Positions 1 to 9,723 of a stretch of DNA of 64,000 nucleotides are shown here, in pieces. The stretch spans positions 2,170,001-2,234,000 of the forward strand of contig NZ_CP045720.1 of assembly GCF_009646115.1 (NCBI RefSeq), written 5' to 3'. The DNA is from Pantoea eucalypti. Lineage in GTDB: Bacteria; Pseudomonadota; Gammaproteobacteria; Enterobacterales; Enterobacteriaceae. The first letter of the stretch is position 1. Each line of letters starts with the position of its first letter. The notes beneath the pieces are model-generated. The model saw nothing but the letters and a program-made list of their open reading frames with translations, was not told the origin of the DNA and made no database searches. The translations under genes and the position numbers were made by a program.

Positions 1-1263
1 CGCTTTGTCATAGCCAATATGAGTATTGAGCGCCGTCACCAGCATCAGTGACTCGTTCAGCAGCTGGTCGATACGCTCGCGCACCGGCTCAATGCCGACA
101 GCGCAATGATGATTAAAGCTGTCCATGCCATCTGCCAGCAGACGAATCGATTGCAGGAAGTTATGGATCACCATCGGACGGAACACATTGAGCTCAAAGT
201 TACCGGACGCGCCGCCCATATTAATGGCGACATCGTTGCCCATCACCTGGCAGCAGAGCATGGTCATCGCTTCACACTGCGTTGGATTCACTTTGCCTGG
301 CATGATGGAGCTACCCGGTTCATTTTCAGGAATAGCAATTTCGCCGATGCCGCAGCGCGGACCGGATGAGAGCCAGCGCACATCGTTGGCGATCTTCATC
401 AGTGAAGCAGCCAGCCCTTTCAACGCGCCATGCGCATGCACCAGCGCATCACAGGTGGCCAGCGCTTCAAACTTGTTAGGCGCAGTGACAAACGGTTGCT
501 GCGTGAGGTCGGCCAGCGCCTTCGCCACGCGCACTGCATATTCCGGGTGGGTATTCAGGCCGGTGCCAACTGCGGTTCCGCCCAGCGCCAGTTCCGCCAC
601 GTGCGGAATGCTCTGTTCGATATGCTTCAGATTATGCTCCAGCATCGCCACCCAGCCGGAAATCTCCTGGCCCAGCGTCAGCGGCGTCGCATCCTGCAGG
701 TGAGTACGGCCAATTTTGACGATATCTTTAAAGGCGTCAGACTTCTGGCTCAACGTCTTTTTCAGTACCTGAATTTGTGGGATCAGCTGTTCGCGCAGGG
801 CAATCACGGCGGCGACATGCATCGCCGTCGGGAAGACATCGTTGGAGCTCTGGCTCTTGTTCACATCGTCGTTGGGATGGACCAGGCGCGACATACCGCG
901 CTCGCCGCCGAGGATTTCACTTGCGCGATTCGCCAGCACTTCGTTCATGTTCATATTGGTCTGCGTGCCGGAACCGGTTTGCCAGATTGCCAGCGGGAAT
1001 TCATCCGCATGCTTGTCCGCCAGCACTTCATCCGCCGCGCTGATAATCGCATCGGCGCGATCTGCGGGCAGCAGGCCCAGATCGCGGTTCACGCTGGCGG
1101 CGGCGCGCTTGGTCAGTGCCAGTGCATGCACCAGCGCGGTCGGCATTTTTTCAGTTGAGATGCGGAAGTGTTCCAGTGAGCGCTGCGTCTGCGCGCCCCA
1201 CAGTTTGTCTACCGGTACGTCGATGGGGCCCATTGAATCTTTCTCAATGCGGTTGGCTGCCAT
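1..1263 (-). CDS. fumC: fumarase class II, 3' end outside window
   Basis: Fumarate hydratase of the TCA cycle, the iron-independent class II type, cytosolic. Reading the minus strand from the ATG at 1263 gives 421 codons without a stop; roughly 44 C-terminal codons lie beyond the left edge. The family signature [15 protein letters not shown] starts at about residue 317 and carries the catalytic-loop serine. The last visible residues ([16 protein letters not shown]) match the E. coli FumC C-terminal region. A GGAGACG ribosome site precedes the start. fumC beside manA is as in E. coli, but here they diverge with about 200 bp between them; no fumA lies between. Confidence 0.96.
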   Translation of the reverse strand, partial: MAANRIEKDSMGPIDVPVDKLWGAQTQRSLEHFRISTEKMPTALVHALALTKRAAASVNRDLGLLPADRADAIISAADEVLADKHADEFPLAIWQTGSGTQTNMNMNEVLANRASEILGGERGMSRLVHPNDDVNKSQSSNDVFPTAMHVAAVIALREQLIPQIQVLKKTLSQKSDAFKDIVKIGRTHLQDATPLTLGQEISGWVAMLEHNLKHIEQSIPHVAELALGGTAVGTGLNTHPEYAVRVAKALADLTQQPFVTAPNKFEALATCDALVHAHGALKGLAASLMKIANDVRWLSSGPRCGIGEIAIPENEPGSSIMPGKVNPTQCEAMTMLCCQVMGNDVAINMGGASGNFELNVFRPMVIHNFLQSIRLLADGMDSFNHHCAVGIEPVRERIDQLLNESLMLVTALNTHIGYDKA

Positions 1264-1460
1264 GAATACGTCTCCTTCACCTTGTTTTAAAGAATGACCG
1301 CCTGGTCCGTGATCACGATCGGCTGCCAGGCAGTCAGAATAGTAATATACAATAATTTAACATTATCAGAGCTTAGCGTCCTTTTGCGCTGGATATGTAT
1401 TTTTACCGGTAGTTTCTGCTTTAATAGCCGCAATAATTTCCCGTGATAAAGGATTATGCG

Positions 1461-2636
1461 ATGCAAAAAATGAACAATTCGCTGCAAAACTACGCGTGGG
1501 GCAGCAAAACTGCGTTGACTGAACTTTATGGGGTTGAGAACCCAAAAGGGCTGCCGATGGCGGAACTCTGGATGGGCGCACATCCGAAAAGCCCTTCAAC
1601 CGTTATTGATCAGGGCAGCGAGCGTTCTTTGCGTGACGTGATTGATGCTTCGCCTGCGGCGATGCTGGGCGATGCGGTGGCGCAGCGTTTTGGTGAATTG
1701 CCTTTCCTGTTCAAAGTGTTATGTGCCGATCAACCGCTGTCGATTCAGGTTCATCCCAGCAAGCATGCCGCCGAAGTGGGTTTTGCGCGTGAGAATGCAG
1801 CGGGTATTCCACTGGCTGCGGCTGAGCGCAATTATAAAGATGCCAACCACAAGCCAGAGCTGGTCTACGCGCTGACTGCGTTTCAGGCGATGAATGGCTT
1901 TCGCACACTGACGCAGATGGTTTCACTGCTGGAACCGGTGGCGGGCGCACATCCACAGATTGCGCATTTTTTGCAGCACCCTGAAAAGGATACGCTGGCC
2001 GCGCTGTTCTCTACCCTGCTGTCACTGGAGGGCGAGGCGAAATCGCTGGCGCTGGGCGTGCTGAAATCTGCGCTTGACGTGCAACAGGGCGAGCCATGGG
2101 AAACCATCCGTATGATTGCGGCAGAGTATCCTGACAACAGTGGCCTGTTTTCACCGCTGCTGCTGAATGTCATTACCCTGCAACCTGGCGAGGCGATGTT
2201 CCTCTACGCGGAAACCCCGCACGCCTATCTGAAAGGCGTGGCACTGGAGGTGATGGCAAACTCCGATAACGTCCTGCGGGCCGGTTTAACCCCGAAATAT
2301 ATCGATATTGCCGAGTTGATGGCTAATCTGAAGTTCGATGAGAAGCCCGCTAATGCGTTGCTGACAGCGCCGGAGCACCAGGGCAACACACTGCGCTTCC
2401 CGATTCCGGTCGACGATTTTGCCTTTGCTATTCACAGTCTCAATGCACAACCCCAGTCGCTGGCGCAGCAGAGCGCCGCGATAATGTTCTGCATCGAAGG
2501 CCAGGCCGTGATCGCCAAAGGCGAGCAGCAGGTGACGCTGAAGCCTGGCGAGTCCTGCTTCATTGCCGCCAGCGAATCACCGGTTACGGCGGCTGGCACG
2601 GGCCGACTGGCGCGGGTGTTTAACGACTTAGGGTGA
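1461..2636 (+). CDS. manA: mannose-6-phosphate isomerase
   Basis: Zinc-dependent type I isomerase that interconverts mannose 6-phosphate and fructose 6-phosphate; cytosolic. The start at 1461 (MQKMNNSLQNYAWGS) is chosen over an in-frame start 18 bases upstream because AAAGGA at 1448-1453 is correctly spaced and the N-terminus matches E. coli ManA. It gives 391 residues, the usual length. Zinc ligands are visible: Gln96 and His98 in IQVHP, Glu133 in HKPEL, and the His of ETPHAYL. A rho-independent terminator follows, so it appears monocistronic. Confidence 0.97.
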   Translation: MQKMNNSLQNYAWGSKTALTELYGVENPKGLPMAELWMGAHPKSPSTVIDQGSERSLRDVIDASPAAMLGDAVAQRFGELPFLFKVLCADQPLSIQVHPSKHAAEVGFARENAAGIPLAAAERNYKDANHKPELVYALTAFQAMNGFRTLTQMVSLLEPVAGAHPQIAHFLQHPEKDTLAALFSTLLSLEGEAKSLALGVLKSALDVQQGEPWETIRMIAAEYPDNSGLFSPLLLNVITLQPGEAMFLYAETPHAYLKGVALEVMANSDNVLRAGLTPKYIDIAELMANLKFDEKPANALLTAPEHQGNTLRFPIPVDDFAFAIHSLNAQPQSLAQQSAAIMFCIEGQAVIAKGEQQVTLKPGESCFIAASESPVTAAGTGRLARVFNDLG

Positions 2637-2688
2637 AGCGGCTGACGGCATGCCTGTTAACTGCTATTATTTCAACCTATTAGCTTTT

Positions 2689-2709
2689 AAACGCCTGCGG
2701 GCGTTTTTC
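2689..2709 (+). terminator. rho-independent terminator after manA
   Basis: ACGCC pairs with GGCGT around a short loop, followed by TTTTTCTT, about 55 bases after the manA stop. Confidence 0.8.
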
Positions 2710-2768
2710 TTCGGTCGCCAGGCTAAACCTGCGGCATAAGCGGACTCAAGGATAAGGACGAATCAGCA

Positions 2769-4268
2769 ATGAAAAAGACCAATGTTGCCGTAGGTGTGAT
2801 CATCGCACTGGGCGTAGTCTGGACTGGCGCGGCATGGTTCACCGGCAAGCAGATTGAAAGCCACAGGGACCAGCTGGTGCAAAACGCCAACGCTCAGCTG
2901 AATGCTTATGCCCCGAACAGCCGACTGAAGATCAGCTATCAGGACTATCAGCGCGGCGTGTTCAGCAGCAAAGTAAATCTGGTGGTTCAGGCAAGCTCAC
3001 AGACGGAAGATAATCCGCTGCTGAAACCGGGTCAGAGCATCATCCTGAATGAGACCATCGATCATGGTCCTTTCCCGTTCGCGCAGCTGAAGCATTTCAA
3101 TCTGATTCCAAGCATGGCATCGGTTCATACCGAACTGGCTAACACCGATGCGGTGAAAAAACTGTTTGAACTGACCGGGAACAAGTCTCTGATTAACGCA
3201 GACACCCGCATTGGTTACAGCGGCGCCACGGATACCGCGCTGCGCGTCTTGCCGGTTGACTATCAGAATGCCCAAACCGGCGAACGCCTGGCCACCAATG
3301 GCGGCACCTTCAACGTCAGTGCAGATAACAAAGGCGATAAAGTGTCGCTGGACGGTGACGTTGATAGCCTCGCGCTGACCAGCAAAAATGAGATGGGCCA
3401 GCCTGTCCTCTTCACCATTAATGGTCTGAAGCTAAGCGGTAACACCCATCTCAGCCCGGAAGGCGTGCGTATCGGCGACCAGTCGGTCGACATTGAGAAG
3501 GTGAATGCCAGCATCAATGGTCAGGATGCCCTGGCGCTGAATAAAATGAAAGGCACCTCCTCGTTCGATAATAGTGCCGGTAAGATTGGCGGCAATATCG
3601 ATTACAAGGTTGAAGGCGTTCAGCTGCAGAAACAGGATTTTGGTCAGGCAGCCCTGAAAATGAAGTTGTCCCAGTTTGATGCCCAGGCAGTCAAAGCCTT
3701 CTCCGATCGTTACAACGCGCAGATGCAGGAACTGCTGAGCCAGCCTGGCGTCGCAGAAGACCCTATCCGCTATCAGGCGGGCGTTCATCAGATTCTGATG
3801 AACAACCTGTCGATGCTGCTGAAAGGCTCGCCATCCATCAGCATTGCCCCGCTGAGCTGGAAAAACGATAAAGGTGAAAGTACCTTCAATCTGACCGCCA
3901 GCTTCAACGATCCGTCCACCGTCACCGGCGAAGCGCAGACCCTCAGCGCCATGGTTGATCGGGTGCTGAAAAGCCTGGATAGCAAACTGGTCATCAACAT
4001 GCCGATGGCCACCGAAACCATGCGTAAGGTAGGTCTGGCTGAAGGTTATCAGGCCGACGACGCGCAAAAGCTGGCGGATCAGCAGGTGAAGGGTCTGGCG
4101 GCGATGGGTCAGATGTTCCGCCTGACTCAGCAGCAGGATAACAACATCGTGACCAGCCTGCAGTATGCCAACGGTCAGGTGAACATGAACGGCGACAAGA
4201 TGACGCTGGAGCAGTTCATGTCCCGCTATATGCTGGGCATGCCCACCAGCGAAGGCATGCCACAGTAA
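2769..4268 (+). CDS. ydgA: YdgA family protein (DUF945)
   Basis: 499 residues, close to the 502 of E. coli YdgA. There is one N-terminal hydrophobic segment (about residues 6-24, VAVGVIIALGVVWTGAAWF), so it is probably an inner-membrane-anchored protein with a large periplasmic domain. The rest is a soluble repeat-rich domain typical of DUF945. Function is not established in detail for the family. It lies beside manA as in E. coli. An AAGGA ribosome site precedes the ATG. A strong hairpin terminator follows and separates it from convergent malI. Confidence 0.9.
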   Translation: MKKTNVAVGVIIALGVVWTGAAWFTGKQIESHRDQLVQNANAQLNAYAPNSRLKISYQDYQRGVFSSKVNLVVQASSQTEDNPLLKPGQSIILNETIDHGPFPFAQLKHFNLIPSMASVHTELANTDAVKKLFELTGNKSLINADTRIGYSGATDTALRVLPVDYQNAQTGERLATNGGTFNVSADNKGDKVSLDGDVDSLALTSKNEMGQPVLFTINGLKLSGNTHLSPEGVRIGDQSVDIEKVNASINGQDALALNKMKGTSSFDNSAGKIGGNIDYKVEGVQLQKQDFGQAALKMKLSQFDAQAVKAFSDRYNAQMQELLSQPGVAEDPIRYQAGVHQILMNNLSMLLKGSPSISIAPLSWKNDKGESTFNLTASFNDPSTVTGEAQTLSAMVDRVLKSLDSKLVINMPMATETMRKVGLAEGYQADDAQKLADQQVKGLAAMGQMFRLTQQQDNNIVTSLQYANGQVNMNGDKMTLEQFMSRYMLGMPTSEGMPQ

Positions 4269-4285
4269 TTGCGCTGTCTTCCATC

Positions 4286-4312
4286 AAAGGCGACCTCCGG
4301 GTCGCCTTTTTT
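4286..4312. terminator. terminator between ydgA and malI
   Basis: GGCGACC and GGTCGCC form a stem with AAA before it and TTTTTT after it. The flanks let it serve the convergent genes ydgA (+) and malI (-); the plus-strand T-run is the better tail. Confidence 0.85.
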
Positions 4313-5336
4313 ATGCCGACCCGCGAATAACCAGCTGTGGCGGCATAATCACGTTTTGCCGGGCGGCGTCAGGATGCGCCATCCGCTGCAGGATACGATC
4401 TGCGGCCACGCGGCCAATCTCCCGTGCGGAACTGGTGACAAACGTCAGAGGGGGATCGGTGAGTTCCGCCTGCGGTTCATCGCCAAACCCCATTAAAGCC
4501 AGTTGTTGATCGTAATAGCTGTCGACTGCACCACGGGAAAATGTGCGCCCGGTGCGCATCAGCCCAAAATAACACCCCAGCGCGGTAGTGGCATTGTAAG
4601 CCAGCACGGCGGTCAATCGGGGATGGTGCTGAAACAACTGGACCGCCGCTTCGGCAGCCTCTTTCTGGGTACTGCCGCATTCAATAATCCATTCAGGCCT
4701 GAACGGCAGACCATATTGCAGCAGTGTGGCGCAATAGCCGCCAAGCCGTTCCGCCCGCGTCAGTGAAGCGCTATGGCCGCCCAGCCAGGCAATCCGCTGA
4801 TGTCCCTGACGAATCAGGTATTCAGTGGCAAGACGCGCAGCCTGAGCATTATCGGGACGGATAGCGTCCACCTCTTCCAGGCTACTGGCGCGCGCGGCGC
4901 AGACTAACGCCATATTCAGTTCGCTGGCTCTCGTCACAATCTGGCTGGCCTTGTCGGCACCGCCTCCCAGCACTATACCATCCACCCCATGAGCGATCAG
5001 TGACTCAAAGCAGCGATGCAGATGCTGCCCCTGAGCACCGCTTTGCGTCAGGAACAGCAATTTGCCCTGCTTCTCCAGCGCTTCGCTCAGACCTGCCGTC
5101 ATCTCGGCATAAAACGGCTGACTGAGATCGCGGACAATCAATCCAATCACACCACTCTCACCGCCACGCAGCATGGTCGCTGAACGGTTACGGACGAAGC
5201 CGAGTTGCTCAATGGCCTCATTCACGCGTGCCATGGTGGCCACAGAGATCCGTCCTTTACCGGATAACACCAGCGATACCGTGGTCACCGAGACGCCCGC
5301 CGCCGCCGCAACATCATTGATGGTGATTTTACTCAT
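4311..5336 (-). CDS. malI: LacI-family repressor MalI
   Basis: Transcriptional repressor of the adjacent malXY operon. The 341 residues begin with a LacI-type helix-turn-helix (MSKITINDVAAAAGVSVTTV) followed by a periplasmic-binding-protein-like core. The start at 5336 is chosen because it puts the DNA-binding motif at the N-terminus; an in-frame start 36 bases upstream would add a non-conserved extension. The gene diverges from malX and two MalI-type operators lie between them, so autoregulation is likely, as in E. coli. Order malI/malX/malY/add is that of E. coli. Confidence 0.94.
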   Translation of the reverse strand: MSKITINDVAAAAGVSVTTVSLVLSGKGRISVATMARVNEAIEQLGFVRNRSATMLRGGESGVIGLIVRDLSQPFYAEMTAGLSEALEKQGKLLFLTQSGAQGQHLHRCFESLIAHGVDGIVLGGGADKASQIVTRASELNMALVCAARASSLEEVDAIRPDNAQAARLATEYLIRQGHQRIAWLGGHSASLTRAERLGGYCATLLQYGLPFRPEWIIECGSTQKEAAEAAVQLFQHHPRLTAVLAYNATTALGCYFGLMRTGRTFSRGAVDSYYDQQLALMGFGDEPQAELTDPPLTFVTSSAREIGRVAADRILQRMAHPDAARQNVIMPPQLVIRGSA

Positions 5337-5370
5337 CAGATTACTCAACTGAACTACAGCATTAGAAAAC

Positions 5371-5390
5371 AAGGTAAAACGTTACACCTT
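5371..5390. promoter_or_regulatory. MalI-type operator near malI
   Basis: AAGGTAAAACGTTACACCTT is an imperfect palindrome centred on AACGTT, about 35 bp upstream of the malI start. It resembles the E. coli MalI operator (GATAAAACGTTTTATC), consistent with autoregulation. Confidence 0.75.
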
Positions 5391-5451
5391 ATGACGTCAG
5401 AATAATATCACCCATGACCTGAGGATTGTGATTCAGCGCGCATAAGATCCA

Positions 5452-5467
5452 GGTAAAACGTTTTATC
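5452..5467. promoter_or_regulatory. MalI-type operator near malX
   Basis: GGTAAAACGTTTTATC differs from the E. coli MalI operator at one base. It lies about 45 bp upstream of the malX start. TGTGA at 5427-5431 could be half of a CRP site, but its second half is poor. Confidence 0.85.
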
Positions 5468-5510
5468 ATCCCGCCACTTTACTCAATGGTCCTTTTATCC
5501 AGGAGCGTTC

Positions 5511-7100
5511 ATGTCACCCTCTCACCAAAAAATGTCCGTCTGGGAATTTTTCCAGAGTCTGGGGAAAACCTTTATGCTGCCGGTTGCCCTGCTCTCATTC
5601 TGCGGCATCATGCTCGGGATTGGCAGTTCACTGAGCAGCCATGACGTTCTGACTCTGTTACCTGTGCTTGATCACTCCTGGCTCCAATATCTCTTTCTGT
5701 GGATGGCCAAGCTGGGATCGTTTGCCTTCAGCTATCTGCCGCTGATGTTCGCTATTGCGATTCCGCTGGGTATGGCGCGCGAGAATAAAGGTGTTGCAGC
5801 GTTTGCCGGTTTCGTGGGTTATGCTGTATTAAACCTCAGCATCAACTTCTGGCTAAATATCAATGGCATTCTGCCAACCACTGATGCCGCCCTGCTGAAA
5901 GCGAATAACGTTCAGCCGATCATGGGGATTCCGTCGATCGATACAGGCATACTGGGTGCGGTGATTGTGGGTATCGTCGTGTTCTGGCTACACGAGCGCT
6001 TCCATAACATCCGACTACCCGATGCGCTGGCCTTTTTTGGCGGCACCCGGTTTGTCCCGATTATCACCACGCTGGTGATTGGGTTAATGGGGCTGGTCGT
6101 GCCGCTGATCTGGCCATTTTTCGCACGGGGCATTACCGGATTAGGCTGGATGATTAATAGCGCGGGTGACTTTGGCCCGATGATTTTTGGTACCGGCGAA
6201 CGCCTGCTACTGCCGTTTGGCCTGCAGCATATTCTGGTGGCGATCATGCGCTTTACCGATGCAGGCGGCACACTGGATGTGTGTGGCAGGAGCGTCAGCG
6301 GTGCGTTAACCATTTTCCAGGCGCAGCTCGCCTGCCCGGAAACCCACGGTTTTGCTGAAAGCGCGACCCGCTTCCTGTCTCAGGGCAAAATGCCGGCCTT
6401 CCTCGGTGGTCTGCCTGGTGCCGCCCTGGCCATCTATCACTGCGCCCGGCCGGAGAATCGCCATAAGATTAAAGGTCTGTTAATCTCTGGCGTAGTGGCC
6501 TGCGTGGTCGGCGGCACCACTGAACCGATCGAATTTCTGTTTCTGTTTGTCGCCCCCTTCCTCTATCTTATCCACGCTCTGCTGACCGGTGTTGGCTTCA
6601 CCATCATGGCGATACTCGGGGTTACTATCGGCAATACAGATGGCAATATCATCGACTTTGTCGTGTTTGGTGTACTACACGGCCTGTCGACAAAGTGGTA
6701 CTGGGTACCGGTTGTTGCAGCGATATGGTTTGCCGGTTACTACCTGATTTTCCGTTTCGCCATTCTGCACTTCAACATCAAAACGCCGGGCCGGGAAGTA
6801 GAAAATACCAGTGCGGTTGCGCAGCAGGTCAGCAATGCCGGTAAAGGTAAATCGGGCTATAACTCACCGGCTATCCTGGCGGCGCTGGGCGGCGTTGAGA
6901 ATATTACCTCGCTGGACAACTGCCTGACACGTCTGCGTTTAACCATGGCGGATATGAGTAAGGTGGACGATGCGGCGCTGAAAGCCAACGGCGCGATTGG
7001 GGTTGTGCATCTCAATCAGACCAGCCTGCAGGTGGTCATTGGCCCGCAGGTGCAGTCGGTGAAAGATGAACTGTCACACCTGATGAATGTGACTGCATGA
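5511..7100 (+). CDS. malX: PTS EIICB, maltose/glucose type MalX
   Basis: Membrane permease of the phosphotransferase system: about 430 residues of EIIC domain with multiple hydrophobic segments, then an EIIB domain. The EIIB phosphorylation cysteine is Cys471 in SLDNCLTRLRLTM. There are 529 residues, against 530 in E. coli. In E. coli MalX can carry glucose and maltose; its natural substrate is uncertain. No EIIA gene is adjacent, so phosphate would come from another EIIA-Glc. It starts the malXY operon; malY begins 16 bases after its stop. Confidence 0.95.
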   Translation: MSPSHQKMSVWEFFQSLGKTFMLPVALLSFCGIMLGIGSSLSSHDVLTLLPVLDHSWLQYLFLWMAKLGSFAFSYLPLMFAIAIPLGMARENKGVAAFAGFVGYAVLNLSINFWLNINGILPTTDAALLKANNVQPIMGIPSIDTGILGAVIVGIVVFWLHERFHNIRLPDALAFFGGTRFVPIITTLVIGLMGLVVPLIWPFFARGITGLGWMINSAGDFGPMIFGTGERLLLPFGLQHILVAIMRFTDAGGTLDVCGRSVSGALTIFQAQLACPETHGFAESATRFLSQGKMPAFLGGLPGAALAIYHCARPENRHKIKGLLISGVVACVVGGTTEPIEFLFLFVAPFLYLIHALLTGVGFTIMAILGVTIGNTDGNIIDFVVFGVLHGLSTKWYWVPVVAAIWFAGYYLIFRFAILHFNIKTPGREVENTSAVAQQVSNAGKGKSGYNSPAILAALGGVENITSLDNCLTRLRLTMADMSKVDDAALKANGAIGVVHLNQTSLQVVIGPQVQSVKDELSHLMNVTA

Positions 7101-7116
7101 TGCGCTGGAGCCGATA

Positions 7117-8289
7117 ATGTTTAACTTTGACGAAGTCATCGATCGCCGTGGCAGCTGGTCTACGCAGTGGGATTTTGTGGCTGACCGCTTTGGCGTATCC
7201 GATCTGTTGCCATTTACCATTTCCGATATGGACTTCAGAACAGCACCAGCGGTTCAGCAGGCGCTGGCGCAGCGCGTGGCACACGGCGTGTTGGGTTATA
7301 GTCGCTGGCAGCATGACGATTTTCTTTCCGCCTGCTGTCACTGGATGTCCAGTCGTTTCGGCTACCAGCCCGATGCTGACACGCTGGTTTATGGCCCGTC
7401 AGTGATCTATATGGTGGCGCAGATGCTGCGTCGCTGGAGTCACCTGGATGATGAAGTGGTACTTCATACTCCCGCCTACGATGCCTTTTATAAAACTGTA
7501 CGCGGCAATCAGCGACAGGTGCTGGAGATGCCGTTGCAGCGGGATCGCGGGCGCTGGCGATGTGATATGGCCGCGCTGGAGATGCGACTGGCGCGCCCGC
7601 GCTGCAAAATCCTGTTGCTCTGCAGCCCCCACAATCCCACCGGCAAAGTCTGGACGACAACGGAGCTGCAACAGATGGCGGCGCTCTGCGATCGTCACGG
7701 CGTGCGGGTGATCAGCGATGAAATCCATATGGATATGATCATGGGTAATCAACCCCATACTCCGTGGGCCAGCGTGGCACGCAGTGACTGGGCGCTGTTT
7801 ACCTCGGCGTCTAAAAGCTTCAACGTGCCGGGCCTGACGGGTGCGTGGGGCATCATCCCGGATGCGGCGGACAGAGCAGCCTGGTTTCAGGCGCTGAAAA
7901 ATGCTGACGGCCTTTCGTCTCCGGCGGTGCTGGCCGTCACGGCACACGTTGCCGCCTACCGACATGGCGAGCCGTGGCTGGATGCGCTACGCAGCTATCT
8001 TTACGGCAATTTCACGCGGGTTGCCGATCGCCTCAACACTGAGTTTCCCGGACTTGACTGGCACATCCCTGAAGCGACCTATCTCGCCTGGATCGATATG
8101 AATGCGCTGGGTATTCCTGAAGAGGCACTGCAACAGGCGCTGATCCAGCAACGGGTGGCGATTATGCCCGGCTCAACCTACGGCGACGCAGGCAGCGGGT
8201 TTCTGCGTCTTAACGTTGGCTGTCCGCGTAGTAAGATTGAAGATGGCATTTCGCGCCTTATTGCGGCGATACATCAGTTGCAGGGCTGA
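7117..8289 (+). CDS. malY: PLP-dependent beta-cystathionase MalY
   Basis: 390-residue fold-type I aminotransferase-like enzyme. In E. coli MalY cleaves cystathionine and also antagonises the maltose activator MalT. The PLP lysine is Lys233 in TSASKSFNVPG, the same number as in E. coli. The substrate-site motif SPHNPTGKVW is present. It is translated with malX and probably repressed by MalI. Whether it inhibits a MalT here cannot be judged from this window, which has no maltose regulon genes. Confidence 0.95.
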   Translation: MFNFDEVIDRRGSWSTQWDFVADRFGVSDLLPFTISDMDFRTAPAVQQALAQRVAHGVLGYSRWQHDDFLSACCHWMSSRFGYQPDADTLVYGPSVIYMVAQMLRRWSHLDDEVVLHTPAYDAFYKTVRGNQRQVLEMPLQRDRGRWRCDMAALEMRLARPRCKILLLCSPHNPTGKVWTTTELQQMAALCDRHGVRVISDEIHMDMIMGNQPHTPWASVARSDWALFTSASKSFNVPGLTGAWGIIPDAADRAAWFQALKNADGLSSPAVLAVTAHVAAYRHGEPWLDALRSYLYGNFTRVADRLNTEFPGLDWHIPEATYLAWIDMNALGIPEEALQQALIQQRVAIMPGSTYGDAGSGFLRLNVGCPRSKIEDGISRLIAAIHQLQG

Positions 8290-8350
8290 CATCCATCGGC
8301 GAAGTGGCTCTCACTCGCTGGTTATGGGTAATTAAGCAGCATCCGGCGAG

Positions 8351-8397
8351 GCTGTTGCGCAAATAGCTGGCGCTGTTGCGCAAGATATTTTTATAAT
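8351..8397 (+). promoter_or_regulatory. add promoter with two 12-bp direct repeats
   Basis: GCTGTTGCGCAA occurs exactly at 8351-8362 and again at 8372-8383, a period of 21 bp (two helical turns). Each copy contains the palindrome TTGCGCAA. A consensus -10 TATAAT follows at 8392-8397 with no good -35 at normal spacing. This looks like a two-site binding region for a regulator of add; the regulator is unknown to me. Confidence 0.6.
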
Positions 8398-8432
8398 GCT
8401 CTGCACTTCACCGACAACTGAGCGAGTGCGCC

Positions 8433-9428
8433 ATGATCGATTCAAAAATCCCACTGACTGATATTCACCGCCACCTTGATGGCAACATTCGTGCACAAAC
8501 CATTCTCGATTTAGGTCGCCAGTTTAACCTTACCCTGCCCGCCACCACGCTTGAGACTCTGCTTCCGCACGTGCAGGTCGGCGAGAATGAACCTGACCTG
8601 GTGAGCTTCCTGCAGAAGCTCGACTGGGGCGTGAAAGTGTTGGGCGATCTGGATGCCTGCCGCCGGATCGCGCAGGAGAATGTCGAAGATGCCGCGCGCG
8701 CCGGCATTCACTACACTGAACTGCGTTTTTCCCCTGGTTATATGGCGATGACCCACAACCTGCCGATTGCCGGTGTGGTCGAAGCGGTGATCGAGGGCGT
8801 ACGCGCAGGTCGGCAGCAACACGATATCGACGTGCGTCTGATTGGTATTATGAGCCGTACCTTTGGCGAAGATGCCTGCCTCGGCGAGCTGGAAGGTTTG
8901 CTTGCCCATCGCGATCACATCACTGGGGTCGATCTGGCGGGAGATGAGCTGGGCTTCCCGGGCAGCGAGTTCCTGAGCCACTTTACCCAGGCGCGCGATG
9001 CCGGCTTCCGCGTTACCGTACATGCGGGCGAAGCGGCTGGACCAGAGAGCATCTGGCAGGCGATTCGGGAGCTGGGCGCTGAACGTATTGGTCACGGTGT
9101 GAAAGCGATCGAAGATCGCGCGCTGATGGATTTCCTGGCGGAGCACCGGATTGGTATTGAATCCTGCCTGACCTCCAATATTCAGACCAGCACTGTGCCC
9201 TCACTGGCGCAGCATCCGCTGAAAACCTTCCTGGAGCATGGCATTCTGGCGACCATCAACACGGATGATCCGGCGGTTCAGGGCATTGAACTGGCGCATG
9301 AGTATCAGCACGCCGCACCGGCTGCCGGTCTGAGCGCAGCGCAGATGCGTCAGGCGCAGGAGAATGGTCTGACGATTGCCTTCCTCAGCGAGGCTGAGAA
9401 AGCGGCTATCCGGGCACGCGTGCAGTAA
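8433..9428 (+). CDS. add: adenosine deaminase
   Basis: Hydrolyses adenosine and deoxyadenosine to inosine and deoxyinosine in purine salvage; cytosolic zinc enzyme. Zinc ligands and catalytic residues sit at the family positions: His12 and His14 (DIHRHLDGN), His197 and Glu200 (TVHAGE), Asp278 and Asp279 (INTDDP). Length 331 against 333 in E. coli. It has its own promoter region and follows malY as in E. coli. A hairpin follows the stop. Confidence 0.97.
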   Translation: MIDSKIPLTDIHRHLDGNIRAQTILDLGRQFNLTLPATTLETLLPHVQVGENEPDLVSFLQKLDWGVKVLGDLDACRRIAQENVEDAARAGIHYTELRFSPGYMAMTHNLPIAGVVEAVIEGVRAGRQQHDIDVRLIGIMSRTFGEDACLGELEGLLAHRDHITGVDLAGDELGFPGSEFLSHFTQARDAGFRVTVHAGEAAGPESIWQAIRELGAERIGHGVKAIEDRALMDFLAEHRIGIESCLTSNIQTSTVPSLAQHPLKTFLEHGILATINTDDPAVQGIELAHEYQHAAPAAGLSAAQMRQAQENGLTIAFLSEAEKAAIRARVQ

Positions 9429-9443
9429 TCCTGAAGCGTAGCG

Positions 9444-9472
9444 ACAAAAAACGGGCCGGATAACCGGCCCGT
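9444..9472 (-). terminator. hairpin after add, first copy
   Basis: ACGGGCCGG (9451-9459) pairs perfectly with CCGGCCCGT (9464-9472) around ATAA. The run of A at 9446-9450 gives a U-tail on minus-strand transcripts. An identical 22-bp stem-loop recurs at 9674-9695. Confidence 0.75.
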
Positions 9473-9528
9473 CACTCTGCTGCCCCAACACACTCCGGGC
9501 AATTCTGACAGCCACGCATATGCTTGAC

Positions 9529-9640
9529 GCGCAGGGAACACGGTCAGAAGTGGAAAGCGTCCCGCGCCAGGACGGCGAGGGCCGAGCATGCCATGGATGG
9601 CGGCTTTTGCGTCTTTCCGATCTGGCCGTGCTCCCTTCGC
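9529..9640. repeat. intergenic palindromic element, copy 1
   Basis: The ends form an imperfect inverted repeat of about 20 bp (left GCGCAGGGAACACGGTCAGA, right its near complement ending at 9640). The centre contains AAAGCGTCC, GGACGGCG and GGCCGAGC, which recur in the elements at 19308-19407 (opposite orientation) and 19556-19651. Open frames crossing it are not credible genes. Confidence 0.65.
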
Positions 9641-9673
9641 TGGCTCGGTCTTGCAGTTGGCGCTGCTAATAAA

Positions 9674-9695
9674 ACGGGCCGGATAACCGGCCCGT
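9674..9695. terminator. hairpin after ydgJ, second copy
   Basis: The same 22-bp stem-loop as at 9451-9472, 28 bases beyond the ydgJ stop. AAAA precedes it, giving a short U-tail for ydgJ transcripts. Confidence 0.7.
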
Positions 9696-9723
9696 TCTGC
9701 TTTCTGCATTAAGCACCTGCAGA

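Noticed and set aside
430..1158. 242-codon plus-strand frame
   Set aside because: Antisense of fumC, whose protein is unmistakable.
3432..4067. 211-codon minus-strand frame
   Set aside because: Antisense shadow of ydgA with no ribosome site or family likeness.
9350..9709. 119-codon minus-strand frame and a 62-codon plus-strand frame
   Set aside because: They cross terminators and a palindromic repeat; not protein-like.
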